A DNA stretch of 64,000 bases, taken from contig BSBN01000047.1 of NCBI GenBank assembly GCA_027924645.1, positions 186,001-250,000 on the forward strand. The letters run 5' to 3'. The DNA comes from Cunninghamia lanceolata (taxonomy: Eukaryota; Streptophyta; Pinopsida; Cupressales; Cupressaceae). Numbering within the stretch: the stretch's first letter is position 1; each line of letters begins with the position of its first letter. Shown in pieces: positions 51,980 through 64,000 of the stretch. Both the position numbers and the translations under genes were made by a program. Below the pieces are notes generated by a model, which had not been told where the DNA came from, did not search any database, and saw only the letters and a program-made list of their open reading frames with translations.

Positions 51980-52523
51980 TGTTAGTGTAGGTTTTTTATC
52001 TTCCTTATGTTAGGGGATATTTATTTTTCCTGCACATATTATTAAGCTTGTTTAGGTTATTTAGGCATGGTTATTATGAGACCACATGACACAATCCATC
52101 AGTTACATGTGTTGCTCTCACCCATCTTTAGATAGTTGGGTCTCACACCCTCTTTTAGATTTATATGCCATATTCATAGCCATTTATTTATATTTATCTG
52201 AGTAGATGCAACCATAATTTGACATTTACCAAGTAGGTAAAACTTTTGCAGGCCTATTTTGAGTAGTTGGAGTTATTACACCTCTTGGATGTATATGCCC
52301 ATTTTTTCCTATATATACAACAGCGACCTCTCACCTCTGCTAGTCAGTGAGAGTAATGTGAATATTCTCTAAATTCTCTTATAGTTTGTATCTTGAGTTC
52401 TCTTTCAAGATAATCTCTCCATTTTTCTATTTTGATCTTCGATCATCTATCGATTGGAGCGCGTGTGATCTATGACCAACAAAAAATCCTGGCTAAGATT
52501 CTCGCTTCTCGTAGAATCTAACA
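51980..52523 (+). repeat. 5' LTR of the large Copia
   Basis: Starts TGTTAGTGTAGG, ends GAATCTAACA. It contains TATATATACAACAG near 52310, a probable promoter. Confidence 0.92.
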
Positions 52524-52536
52524 TGGTATCAGAGCC
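52524..52536 (+). promoter_or_regulatory. Primer binding site of the large Copia
   Basis: TGGTATCAGAGCC, exact initiator tRNA-Met type site abutting the 5' LTR. Confidence 0.92.
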
Positions 52537-53850
52537 AAGTTGTTTGGTCTAGTTCATTTAATAGTCCTATTTTTAAGAGATATTGAGACTAAGTTTTCTA
52601 GTTTTTTTTTAAAAAATCCAGTATGCTTTTCTCTTGCATCCTCGGATGATCTGGAGAATTAAAATAGTTTAGAACAAAAATAAGTATTTGTATTACTTTG
52701 GTTTGCATATATGTGTTCTTGTAAGATCTAGGTGATTAAAGCTTTTCGGTAATCTTGGTGGTATTTTGAGCTATTTCATAGCATCTAGAAGGCTCAAGAA
52801 AGTCAAGATTGTCTTTCATTTCACCAAAATCAAAGATCAGAGGACCCAGTTGCAAACAGTGGTTGAATCGTGGTTCTAGAAGGTAGCTGTCATTTTGGAG
52901 CATTTTTAGCTCAAATGGACCTCACCATTGCACTCGAAAGGCCTAAAAACATATAGATCGACTGCCAAATCGTCAAAATCAGAGTTGGTAATTTCTAAGG
53001 CAATTTTTTTCCACCCCTGAGCTGTACGGACTACCATACCGTACATATTTTTCATTAAAAAAATCACAGTTAGTTAACTTCTAGTAGTTACACTAACCAC
53101 TAGTAGCTAGTTAACTACTAGAAAAACCATTACCTACACAAAAGTGGTTTCCCTCCAAAAACAAACAGTTTTTGAATTTAAAAAGGGGTGGTTTTGACCT
53201 CAAAAGGTGGTTTTGAAAAATTTCAAGGGTGGTTTTAGAATATTTCGGTGATATTTTGGGAGAATATTAGAATATTCCTTGATGACATCACATCATCCAT
53301 CTTCACCCTCCAGGCTTGACCGTTCACCATTGCAATTTTTAAATTTGTAGGCCAACTTTAGGAGGCTCATTCTCGATAGTACGAAGGTATTTTTTGGCAC
53401 AATTTTTTTTTTTGATTTGGGGTAGAATTTCATGCTCTATTCCATAGTGAAATTGGTTTCCGATTTGATGCTCCATTTTTCAGAAATTGAGGATTCTTCC
53501 ATATTTTGCTACATACTTCTCGTTTTGAAACCTTCTGGGAGCCATAACTTGTGTAAATGGACTCCTTTTCAGATCTCATTTTTTCTAGAGTTCATATTTT
53601 TCCATGTACTCCACATTGGTGCTCTCAAATTGATCTCATATTGTACTTGATCTATAGTTTCAGTAATTTAGCCATTTTGAGCCTTGTAAGAGTTCGAAAA
53701 TCTAATATTTGCATTATAAATCACACTAATTATAAAGTGCCACACATTGTAATTTCTAGGGGGTGATTTTAGAAACTAGTGAAAAGGGGAGGTGTCTTGT
53801 GTGTCTCATTTTTACACTTCTGTTTCTCAATAACATTCTATTTTTTTGCA
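52537..53850 (+). other. Long untranslated leader of the large Copia
   Basis: 1.3 kb between PBS and gag, long for Copia. It has no recognised domain. 53060-53125 is rich in CTAGTAGTTA and TAACTACTAG, which could pair into a stem. Confidence 0.5.
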
Positions 53851-56800
53851 TTAATGGATCCATCAACAATTCTTGTTTTAACACCATACAACTATTTTGA
53901 ATGGAAATCTAAAATGATAATCTATCTCAAAAAATAAAGATTGCATAGGGTTATGATAGGACTCAAAACAAAACCCACTTAGGATGCAAAAAAGTCTAAA
54001 TGGTTTAACAAATGTGATGGAGCATTTGGTACTCTATGTATGTTAGTATCTCTTGACTTACTTTTTCACATCAAATCTGCCACTACACCAAATGATGTGT
54101 GGACCACTTTGGAAAACCTCTTTGGTAAGCAGGATGAAATAAGAGGTCATCAATTGGAGAACAAGCTCATAGGGTTGAGTCCTAGCAATTTTGACACCAT
54201 ACAAGATTTCTTCACAAAATTAAAATCCATCAGATTGCAGTTAAAACAGTGTGGAATAGAAAATAAAGACACTCAACTGATCTTAAGTCTTCTTTCTAAG
54301 CTTGGTCACTATTCTGTATTTGTTTCTACTTTTCATGCCACAAAATGTGCTTTAGGTTCCAACTATAAAATGCCTACTCTAGATGAGTTTGCTACATAAA
54401 TCACTAAGGAGCAAGATAAATTGGTTCACATGGGTACAATTAAACCCTCGAAGTCACATGCCTTGGCTGCAAATCAAGGCACAAAAGAACATAAAGAGTT
54501 TGGCAAATAAGATAAGAAATAAAATAACCAAGGAGAGAAGAAGAAAGATTAGAAACTTGTTGCCTCAAATGCACCTAATCAGACTTCATCAAAAGGTGAA
54601 CAACCTAAGAAGAAGAAAGTCAAGTGTTCCTACTGTAAAAGGCCTGGTCATGATGCACACATGTGTTTAAATAAATAGATTGATCACTTTACACATCTTC
54701 TTGAAAAGAACAATATCAAGGTGCATGACTTTGTCAAAACAAGGTTCATCAAAAGGGTGTTCAAAGGACACAGATAAAAGTAAAGGGAAAGGCCCTAGTT
54801 GCTATTGCTTCACAACCTGATACCTGGATCATTGACTCGGGTGCTTTGCACCACATGGCTTCGTTAAAGGATAGTTTTTCCTTTTTAGAGCCATGCTCAA
54901 TGCTTGCCATGCTAATGGGTGATGACACTCCTGTTTAAGTGCATGGGAGATGGTCTATTGACATGGATGAAGGAACATTTTAGGATGTTCTTTGTGTTTC
55001 ATCTTTGTCAATTAATCTCCTATATGTTTATCAGATCACTCACATAGGCTCTGGCAAGCGGGTTGAATTCACATTAGACACAATGGTAATCAATGAATTG
55101 CATAGTGGGTCTACAGTTGTTGTGGGGAAAGATGATAATCAATCTAGGCTATATCAATTTTCTCATTTTGTTCTCGACTCTCCTTCTATAGTATTACTCA
55201 CTCACACATATGAGGTTAGTTGATTATGGCATTAGCCGTTTGGCCACTTGAATTACCACTACTTGCAACAGCTTAGTCAACAAGACATGGTTTCACGGTT
55301 GTCCCCTATTCAATTTTTTGTTGGATCTTTTCAAGGATGCATTCTTGGTAAGCATTCTAAGGATAAATATGACAAAGGCAAAGCATTGAGGGCCACACTG
55401 TCACAACTAAAATTAGGTAATTAAAGAATGTGCAACTTACATGTTTGTAACAAAATATAACTAATAACTAAAAGATGTGCAATAAGCATAAAATGATATA
55501 AAAAGAGAAGAATTATTAGTATTTTTTTTGAAAAGAAAGAAGAGAATTATAAATTGATTCTTTTTTCCATATATATATATATAAAGATAACTGAAAGAAT
55601 AACTAATACAGCAAATTTCATTTCAGTGTCATAGAGGGTTTGGAGTTACAGTGTTCTTTGAATTTCACTTAGTCCTACTGGAGCTTCAAACATCCATCAC
55701 AGTTGAATGGAGGAGGAAAAATATCATTAGGGCATTTATCTGCCCATCCACAGACTTATTAGTCCCCCGTACCATTCCTACTGGAAAGGCCCGACCCTCC
55801 ACAGAGAAGTAATGGAAAGAAAATCTAATGCAATATGAGATTGGTGTTTGACCCTACACAATCCCTAGTCGGTCATACATTATAGGCATCTCCTAACTAG
55901 CATGACCTCTGACTGGGTGTGTATCTGGGACAAGAAATTGACTTACACTATTTAGTAGTAGCATCACCTTGGCCAAGGTTTTTTAATTAAGCGCAACACA
56001 ACACAGTGAAGTCATGTAGTCCAGTTTATCACCCTACTTGGCAAGAACTTAATTAAAGGATTTAACTTTCATGTCTGTCTCTTGTGCCACTGCACACTAA
56101 CTGATTAGAACTTCATTGGGATTCCTACCACTATTTAACAACATTTTCCAAGAACTCAGCTTAATTCATAACCTTTTTGACACCAGGTGAGTAAGGATTC
56201 AAAGATTGTCAAGGCGTGATTGATTTCAGCTGCCCATTTGAATCTAAGGAGTCTATTTACAAATAATTACATCTTCCAAAAATTAGGTCTTTCAAGCTGG
56301 AGCATATTAGGTCATTTGGCATTCTAAGTTTAACATAATTTGTTTTTTGGCCACTCAGTTAGCTTTAAAGTTTACATGGGAAAATGACACCAATCTTAAG
56401 GGAAAACAAACGTCTATGACTGATACAGAGCAACAATGTGCAGAAGACCACGGAGTATGGATAGAAGGTTAAAAAAATGATTTTATTTACTGTGATCTCA
56501 AGAAAGAGAGGAAAGATTGGTATACCACAACAACTTCTTCTTCCTCTCGAAAGTTTTATATTATATAGAGTAATCTTTCTTTCATAATTCTAAAGAACAA
56601 ATTAACTTAATACGTTCCTAAACAATGATTGAAAAAAAAAGACCCATTTAATAACTTAAAGAGTTTAATAATGAGTACACATGAGATTATAAGACCCTAT
56701 AATAACCATTGCCATATCTCGACTGATTATTCGTTAGGGTCTGAGAGTAAATGTTCCCTTATCGCTTAGGTTTTCTTCTCCTGATGAGGTGTGAAGACGA

Positions 56801-59800
56801 CACTTTAGTTTATCTTTTCTTGGCCTTTCCTACTAGTCTCTATCACCGAATCGACTACCACCTATACAGAAATCTCTGTGTTTCAACTATACGAACAACT
56901 CTGTGTTTCAACTATATGAACATCTTCGTGTTACAATATGAGAAGAGTGAGTATCTTCTCTGCGTGTTCTTCACCTCTCCGAGACTGCCGTCCTTCTTTC
57001 TAAACACTACTTGTGTCTTATGCGAATGGGCTCCCCTTGCCGGCCAAGAAACGGTTTTTATTTTTTTTTCCAAAAAGAATTTTTGTTCCAATTATATCTC
57101 TACCCACTCGTGAATGATCTGCCACCTAAACTAAAAACTTCCCATGATCAACATTGCATTCCCATTTTAAATCTTTCCTTTCGTCTCCTAATATAGGGTT
57201 AGAATATTAATCACATTTGATTTCAGATCGTCGATCGGGTTTAATAACGTATATCCATATGTTTATAAAGTCATAACTTGATAAATCTTTTGCTCATTTC
57301 AAACGAGACTGAAAGTTCAAATGTTATTATCCCTAAGTTGAGAAAGAGGCCGATGACCACGACCATCCTTTGGTTTATAAGTCCCTCAACTAAAAATATA
57401 AACCCCTATGTTTAAGGCAAAAACATTCTATAATGTAAGCCAACGGTCGGAGTAAGTTAATATGATTGGAATAAGTCGATTTGCTCAACAAGTTATAGTG
57501 CATATTTGAGCTTTTACGATTAGAGTGTTGGTGTATAACTAAGGCTGTGAGATTTAAGTTAGTAAGCATAGAATATCTCTTATAAGGAACCAATAAATAA
57601 TACTTCGGTGTTCATTCTATGTGGTCGATAACTGTGAGTGGTCTCAAGGATGATGGCCAAGGAACTATATGTATCAATTTAAAATGAAGATAGTTCAAAT
57701 TTCTTCTATTCTCTAGGCATAAGTTCGAGTTCGAAATTATCAATAGCTAATTAAATGCCCAAGGTTCAAAACAGATTCAAGAGAAGATAAAAAGGTGATG
57801 CTACACGACCAATAACATGAGTTAGGTGATCCTAACATCTAAGGTCGACTTTGTGGTTTACCTGAGAACTCGAGACTTGTAGTTCTAATCCTTACTTAAC
57901 TGATAGTCTCAACTTATAGACTAGGTTTCAGATGGCATTAGACTTCTCTTCCTTTACCTCTCGTACCTGATGATACTTTTCCTCCCCTCCTTAGAGGTGA
58001 TATTTCCTGTAATCACTGTCAAACACAAGTAGTTAGTCTGATATCTCATTACATCTTTGTATCTGCATTCAGGTAAACATGAAAACATCTGTCAAATGAA
58101 CTTAATAGAACTAGTTATATATACATTGTATATCTCTATTCAACAAGTTGATTAATGATATATGTGTATATGCATATCCAAGCTTGAGAAACATCAAGAT
58201 ATCTAGGGCACACATCAAAATATCTAGGGTAGAAGTGGGATGTAACACACACAACTTATAGAGTTAGTACATAGTAACTTGGTAGGGCCATTTCCACATC
58301 CATCTTTCAACAAGGCTAGATATGTGAATTTCATTGATGATCTTTCTAGATACACTTGGGTATATTTTCTCAAATATAAGTCTGAGGTCTTTGAGTCTTT
58401 TTAGGACTTCAAAGATTTTGCAAAGAAATAATCAAGGAAGGCCATCAAGATTCTACACACAAATAGTGGGGGTGAATATGTTAACAATTGGTTTGAACAA
58501 TTTTGTGCTTCAGAAGATATTGACTTGCAACACATAGTTCCATACAGTCCTCAAGAGAGTGTTGTTGCAGAATGCAAGAACAATTCCTTGAAAGAGATGG
58601 ATAATTGTGTGATTCATTCCAGATTATTGGCACCTTAGTACTTGGCGAAGGCCATCAATTGTGCATGTTACATCCAAAACCAGGTTCCTCACTGAGCTGT
58701 GAAGGGGGTAACTCCTTTCCAAGATTGGACTAGTTAGAAACCCACAATTAAGAATTTCTAAGTGTTTGGTTCTCTTGCATGGGCCCACATTTTAGCAAGG
58801 AAACATAAGGCTATGGATCCACATAGTGATTCTTGCATATTTGTTGGGTACCCAGATGGTGTCCAAGGCTACATGCTTCTCCACCCTACCACTCACGAGA
58901 TGTTCATGGAGAGGCGTGTTCATTTTGAGGACTCTTCCAATTCTTATCCCTCCATTTCTCCATCAACAATTATATACAGGAGACACTGCGACATGATAAC
59001 AGTTCTTCAAATGATCTTAATCCTCTTGATCCTAATGAGGAGTCTTCTTCCTCCACTTCAAATGGTGACAGTGATGACAAGGATCCACTTTCCTCTCTTA
59101 GTCATCATTCAGAGGTTGATGATTCTCCTCTAGACTCTCCTACCATTGGGCCTCTTTGGGCTCGTAGGACACTGCAATACGTAGGTGATTGGGTTGGTGA
59201 TCCTTCAGATACTAGAAGAACAAGGTCACAATTTCAGCAAACTCCACATCTCTTCATTGCTTTAGCTTTTGATCCACAGTCTTTTCAGGAAGCTTCTAGT
59301 ATCCCTGAGTGGGATGCTGCTATATAGAAAGAGTTCAACTATTCAATTCCTTAGAGAGGAACCATACTTGGGATTTAGTTCCCCAAGCATAAGGCTTGTT
59401 TGGTCGCAAAAGGATTATTCCAAGTTCTTGGGATTGACTACTTTGAGACTTTTGCACTAATTGCCAAAATGAATTCCATTTGACTTGTCCTTGCTATAGC
59501 TACAACCCATCATTGGGAAGTTCATCAGATGGATGTGAAGGGTGTTTTTCTTCATGGTGACCTTTAGGAGGATATATACATGGAGCAACCATAGGGGTTT
59601 ATTTAGGATCCTTCACTAGTTTTCCAACTTCAGAAGTCTCTCTATGGCCTCAAACAAGCCCCTCGAGATTGGTATGCCAAGATGGACTCCTTCCTTTTGT
59701 TAGTTGGGTTCAATCAATACCATTCTAATCCAAACGTATGCATTCTGCAGTAGGATGATACTCTCACATTTCTAGTTCTCTATGTCGATGACTTATTGAT

Positions 59801-60600
59801 CATAGAGAGTCACTCATCCACCATTAAGATAGTGAAAACTTCTCTTCATGATAGATTCTTCAGGGGTCAAACTTGAGGTTGAGTGTTCATCATCCTTGGT
59901 TGATGGCACTTTATACCAACAGCTTATTGGGAGTCTCATCTATCTAACTCACATGAGGCCTTGCATTTCATATGCCACGGGCATGGTCTCTTAGTTCATG
60001 CAGGAGTCCCATGAGTTGCATTGGAAAGCAACTAAGAAGATACTCCACTATATTTAGGGAACTCACAGTTATGGGATTCAATATGCAGTGGGCGTGGATA
60101 TTGACTTGGTGGGATGCATATATTCAAATTGGGTAGGCAATTCTCGGTATCACAAGTCTACTTTAGGGTATTGCTTCTCACTTGGTTCTAGTCTAGTTTG
60201 TTGGTCGAGCAAGAAGTAGTTTAGAATTGCTCTTTCATCTACAGAGACTGAGTATCGAGGGGTAGTTAATGCCACCACTAAGGCCATTTGACTTCAGAAT
60301 ATTCCCACTAAGTTTGGCATCCCATTCAGAAAGCTTACAACCATCAATTGTGATAATCAGAGTGCAATACGGATCTCAAAGAATCTAGTGCATCATCAAC
60401 AGACCAAACACATCGAGATACATATGCACTACATCCGAGAGCTGATTCATGTGAACATAATTGATCTCAAGTACTATTAGACATCAGAGTAGATCATAGA
60501 CATCTTCACTAAACCCTTCACTGAAAGCAAGTTCCTTCATCTGCGAGCTTTTTTGGGGTTACAACAAATGTCTACTTTGGGAAGGGCTTCTTAGTCCTTT
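53850..60600 (+). pseudogene. Copia gag-pol of the large element, decayed and interrupted
   Basis: Gag (UBN2 type) at about 53870-54400 includes LFHIKSATTPNDVWTTLENL and FTKLKSIRLQLKQCG. The zinc knuckle CSYCKRPGHDAHMC lies near 54627-54668. Protease is near 54820 (TWIIDSGALHHM). The GAG-pre-integrase block at 55225-55395 ends at RAT. Integrase resumes after the nested LTR at 58253 with LVHSNLVGPFPHPS, FIDDLSRYTWVYFLKYK, TNSGGEY (SDNGGEY expected, so the second catalytic Asp is lost) and PYSPQESVVAECKNN. RT at 59270-60000 has [27 protein letters not shown] and YVDDLLI. RNase H is at 60090-60560. Numerous TAG stops replace Gln or Trp codons. Confidence 0.92.
55399..58247. mobile_element. LTR-like insertion (2.85 kb) inside the Copia integrase
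   Basis: Begins TGTCACAACTAAAATTAGG and ends GTGGGATGTAACA, with exact 5-bp duplications CACAC at 55394-55398 and 58248-58252. Removing it rejoins the Copia integrase. No gag, pol, PBS or second LTR pair was found, so it is probably a solo LTR. Orientation is unclear, since both strands begin TG; TGTTACATCCC on the minus strand looks like a common LTR start. The short frames within it have no recognisable domain. Confidence 0.75.
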
Positions 60601-60767
60601 TTCACTCTCTACTCTGGGGGTAGTTTCTCTCTCTTTTTTTTGGGGGGCTATTTCTTTGTGGGGGAGTTCTCTTTTAGGGGAGAATTCTTTGTACATGGGT
60701 ACCTCGTCAAGATTCATTTACTGGGACCCATATCTTTTCATCCACCTAAGCTATGCTTAAGGGGGGG

Positions 60768-62407
60768 TGTTAGTGTAGGTTTTTTATTTTCCTTATGTTA
60801 GGGGATATTTATCTTTCCTACACATTATTAAGCTTTCTTAAGTTATTTATGCATGGTTACTATGAGACCACATGGCATAATCCATCAGTTACATGTGTCG
60901 CTCTCACCCACCTTTGTGTTAAGAAAGGTGTCTCAACCTTGCAACTACAAAATGTTTCTATTCTTCCCAATTTTGGTCTTTTCGAATACCCTTTATCTTT
61001 GAGAATGGTTGAGAACTTTCAAAGTTTCCAAAAGGGACTAAAAATAACAGGGCTTACTATTTTTAGTAACTCTACATTTGAGCATGGATGGATGCAAATT
61101 TTTTCCAAAAGGTTTGGAACTGCCAAGTAAACATCTTGGGTGAGTTTCAACTCAAGATCATACCTGGATTGCAAGATATTAAAGTTTTCATTTTTGAAAC
61201 TCCTGGAAAAGTTTCAAACTTAGATTTGAGGCACTTAGAGGTTCCTAAATGACCCAAAATTTGTTTTAACCAGTGAAGCAGGTTATAGATTGATAAATCT
61301 CTTCACGCAATTTCCAATGCATCAAATGGTTTGTTAAGCGGGGGAAAACCAGAACCATTTCCTGATGAGTCGGTTCAAAAATTTTCGAAGCATCGAGGAA
61401 GAGGGACTTCTTTCCCACAACCCATTCTCAGTCGGCAGGGGATTCCGCATACCCATCGACCCGGATCAAAAGTTATGGCCTCTGGAAGTTGAGCCTCCCA
61501 TTTTGGGAAATGTGAAAATGTGTTGGACACTTAAAAGAGTTGTAAATGGGAGAGTTACACAGGTTGTGTGTGATTTGGCACATCACAAGGCATCTTTGAT
61601 TGGAGACAATTTGGGTGCCACTTTTGGGTGGTTTTGGCTCATGGTTGTGTAATTACCGTTGACAGTTTACTATATTGTATCTCCTATATATTAGGAGCTT
61701 GAGATGGAGGTTGTGTGTAAGAGTCTTATAGATGTTGAGTCGCCTCTAGATCTCTGGTTGATTATACTCGTGTGAAAGCTTGCTCTGCAAGTATATTGTA
61801 ATCTTCTTGATTCCTGAATAATATATTGGGCGGCTTTGGAGTGTGGGATTTTTCTCCCGAAAGGGTTTCCCCATGTAATTACTATGTTGTGGTATGATTT
61901 CTATTTGTTTTATTTCTATAACTGTTATAAATATATGAAAAGTTCTGCATATCCCTCCCCTCAAGATTAGTGTAAGAAGTTGTTCCGCTACCTTAGCTTC
62001 CTTACGCTTTAGGTAGTTGAATCTCACACCCTCTTTTGGATTTATATGACACCTCTCATAACCATTTATCTATCTTTATCTCAGTAGGTGCAACCATGTA
62101 ATTTGACATTTACCAAGTAGGTAAAACTTCTGCCTATTTTGGGTAGTTGGAGTTATGACACCTCTTGGATGTATATGCCCCTATTTTTTTATATATACAA
62201 TGCTCACCTGTCACCGAGCTACTAGTCAATGAGAGTAATGTGAGCATTCTCTAAATTATCTTGCAGTTTGTCTCTTGAGTTCTCTCTTTTAGGATAATCT
62301 CTCAATTATGCTATTTTGATCTTTGATCATCTATCGATTAGACTGTGTGTGATCTATGACCGACAATAGATCCTAGCTAAGATTCTTACTTCTCATAGAA
62401 TCTAACA
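60768..62407 (+). repeat. 3' LTR of the large Copia, interrupted
   Basis: 60768-60916 and 62007-62407 together match the 5' LTR. It starts TGTTAGTGTAGG directly after a G-run polypurine tract and ends GAATCTAACA. Confidence 0.9.
60917..62006 (+). mobile_element. Probable solo LTR inserted in the Copia 3' LTR
   Basis: 1,090 bp starting TGTTAAGAAAGG and ending CTTCCTTACG, with near-matching flanks CTTTG (60912-60916) and CTTTA (62007-62011). It contains GAAAGGGTTTCCCCATGTAA near 61859, the kind of U5 block seen in many plant Copia LTRs and also, antisense, at 63865-63900. No coding content is recognised. The terminal CG where CA is expected suggests decay. Confidence 0.6.
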
Positions 62408-62412
62408 CAAAC

Positions 62413-62600
62413 CAGAAATATCCTCATCCCAATTAAAATCGAAACCCACCTTGAAATCCAAACATCCTCATCCCAATTAAAATATCCAAATCTTATACCA
62501 AAATCCCTATCCAAAAATCCTAAATCCAACATCCCAAATCTGAAATCCAAATCCAAACACCCTAATCTTAAATCCCAAAACCCAAAATTTCAAATCCATC
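62413..62600 (+). repeat. Low-complexity AATCC-rich tract
   Basis: Irregular repeats of AAATCC, CCAAATC and CATCCC. No gene is present. Confidence 0.75.
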
Positions 62601-62605
62601 ATATC

Positions 62606-62827
62606 TTGGTAGCATTACTTTACCATAAGGGTTATGATGGCACCCTATTGAGATGTTCACATTCAGATAAAACCAACCCAACTATCAAAGAGCATCACAA
62701 CACCTATGGATTGTACATCAATGGAATGATTCTAGAAAAGCAATTACACAAGGTAGGATATTATTGGCAAATCATGACAGGAGCATCCAGATCATCTACA
62801 TCAGATACACAAGAAATTGACACTTGA
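62606..62827 (+). pseudogene. Gypsy integrase zinc-binding domain scrap
   Basis: The frame reads YHKGYDGTLLRCSHSD, then IKEHHNTYGLYINGMILEKQ and KVGYYWQIM. This follows the H2C2 block of Gypsy integrases (LLRCV, then E-H-G--G-H-NG--LA-KI, then GYYW--M). The expected downstream CQKCQ Cys pair is replaced by unrelated sequence. It is an isolated fragment with no neighbouring RT or core domain. Confidence 0.6.
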
Positions 62828-63780
62828 AGTAAAAGAACTCAAAAGTCATCCAAAAATTAAAAAATCTAAAATTCCAAAAAATTAAAAAAATTAAAATTTC
62901 AAAAAATAAAAAAAATAGAAAAAATCCAATGGTGAAAACGATTCTCATGGCACCTTGGGCGAGTACCATGATGAAAACTCATTCATAACCATCATGTGTA
63001 AATCAACTGTCTATATGAACCTTGCACTTGGGGGAAACCTTCCTCCTTCAAATCATCCCATCCATCCCCATCATACCTATCCCTTCTATCATATCCACAT
63101 CCATTTCATCATACCTAATCCATCCTTTAATCCCACTTTTGACCTTGAAAAGGACAACGGAAAAATATTGAAACATTCTTCAAATATTTCTTGACATATC
63201 CACTCCTCTGTAGAAACTCCTACAACATATTATCATAGCTCATGGAGCAAGTTGATACTTCCTCCAATAAGCATTGCAACACATAGTTATGAATGGTATA
63301 TATCAAGTGGGGACATGTTATTCCAATGCATTCGTTGGAGATCACATCCTAAACCCCTCCCTCAACCCATTCCCCATCCATTCCATTCCAAACCCCAAAC
63401 CCTCAAGCATTACACCCAATCTACTCTTCATCCTTGTCCCTAGACTTGGTTTTCCCTTTGTTGCAAATATGTGCCTAAAGTGGTGTTGTCATTGATGTCA
63501 ACATATCTTTGTTGCCATTGGTGTCAACTGTATCTTATACTGCTGTCTGTATAGAGGACCGAATTATTGATGATATGGAGAAAATTATAGACATTTAATA
63601 CATGTGGATCATATTGCTGTGTAGAGGATTGTAAGAGGTTGCTCCTGTAAGGAAATGTGAGCATCTCAGAACGTATTTCTAAGAACAGTGGTGTCTTTGA
63701 CAGATTTAAATTCTTTTCAATTGCTTCAAAAACACGCACAACTATGCTATTAATGCAAAAACTGACATAGAACATTTCCA
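62828..63780 (+). other. Unassigned sequence
   Basis: 62840-62930 is an A-rich low-complexity tract. 63010-63450 is C- and A-rich with many CCATCC and CCCAACC runs. No domain, RNA gene or mobile-element end is recognised. Confidence 0.5.
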
Positions 63781-63799
63781 ACATTGACCCTTAGAGGAA

Positions 63800-64000
63800 A
63801 GCACAAGCGAACATTAACCAGTTTCAACAGTAGAGACATTAAACATGAAAGACAGAACAAGAACACATATTTACGTGGGGAAAACCCTTACAGGTAAAAA
63901 ACCCCACACTCCAAATCACAGAGCCATTGTATTATTCAGCAACCAAACAGTTACAATACATTTACAGGCTCATAGCCTTTATAGGAGATTAACATCTTGT
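63800..64000 (-). mobile_element. Antisense Copia-type LTR end, cut by the window edge
   Basis: On the minus strand it reads TATAAAGGCTATGAGCC, a long T/A-rich leader and GGGTTTTCCCCACGTAAAT, the arrangement of a Copia LTR promoter and U5. It resembles the U5 part of the LTR at 60917-62006. Neither boundary nor coding part can be placed. Confidence 0.5.

Larger units (their letters stand above)
51980..62407 (+). mobile_element. Ty1/Copia element with two nested LTR insertions
   Basis: 5' LTR 51980-52523, PBS at 52524, coding remnants about 53850-60600, polypurine tract CTTAAGGGGGGG at 60756-60767, and 3' LTR 60768-62407 (interrupted). Flanks CAAAT (51975-51979) and CAAAC (62408-62412) are a 4-of-5 target duplication. 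An LTR-like insertion (55399-58247) splits integrase and another (60917-62006) splits the 3' LTR; without them the element is about 6.5 kb. The coding region is full of stops, so it is inactive. Confidence 0.92.

Noticed and set aside
8611..52536. tRNA genes at the TGGTATCAGAGC-type sites (8611, 18285, 38437, 52524)
   Set aside because: Each directly follows an LTR and is only the short complement of a tRNA 3' end, i.e. a primer binding site; no cloverleaf is present.

Overview
This is a stretch of plant nuclear DNA, most likely from a gymnosperm such as a conifer. It holds one recognisable host gene buried in nested retrotransposons. The gene is a NIPA-type magnesium transporter on the + strand. 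Seven of its exons can be read (6242-6332, 6456-6616, 6817-6944, 7094-7231, 15003-15095, 45912-46035, 46153-46265); together they give one frame of 282 residues ending in TGA. The first exon or exons, about 60 residues, lie left of the window. Intron 7232-15002 is 7.8 kb and intron 15096-45911 is 30.8 kb. Such TE-inflated introns in an otherwise intact gene, plus the absence of other host genes, are what suggest a gymnosperm; the species cannot be named from the sequence.

Layout. 1-3164 is the right part of a giant LTR. 3690-5230 is a LINE remnant. 5518-6030 is a two-copy tandem repeat. 6242-7231 holds four NIPA exons. 8013-13251 is a complete but dead Copia element with TSD gggat. 15003-15095 is the next exon. 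15096-45911 is the giant intron. It contains an antisense Copia fragment (17335-33250) that hosts a gag-only LTR element (18075-20502) and a giant LTR element (20691-32423), which itself hosts a second giant LTR (25860-30539). Further right in the same intron are a PPR pseudogene scrap, a truncated Gypsy element (about 37726-40660), a hAT transposase remnant and an antisense solo LTR (43311-44484). After the gene's end at 46265 come tandem duplications (47586-48650), a pol-less LTR element on the minus strand (49041-51836), a large Copia element (51980-62407) carrying two further LTR insertions, a Gypsy integrase scrap and an antisense LTR end.

The most interesting object is the giant LTR family (ends TGTTGTGAC and CAACA). 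Three copies are seen, and none contains gag, pol, a PBS or an internal LTR pair. The copy at 20691-32423, about 7.05 kb once the nested insert is discounted, carries one long reading frame. It runs 23652-25859 and resumes exactly at 30545-31448, about 1,036 codons in all, for a protein I do not recognise. The nested copy landed in the middle of this frame with a perfect 5-bp duplication. The frame has its own upstream TATA-like box and splice-acceptor-like site, separate from the LTR promoter near the 3' end. This looks like a retroelement LTR carrying an accessory gene. Its eight in-frame stops are all TAG or TAA where CAG or CAA would be expected, consistent with C-to-T decay.

Coordinates of elements rest on hand-matched ends and target-site duplications. 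Family names rest on conserved motifs read by eye; no search was run.
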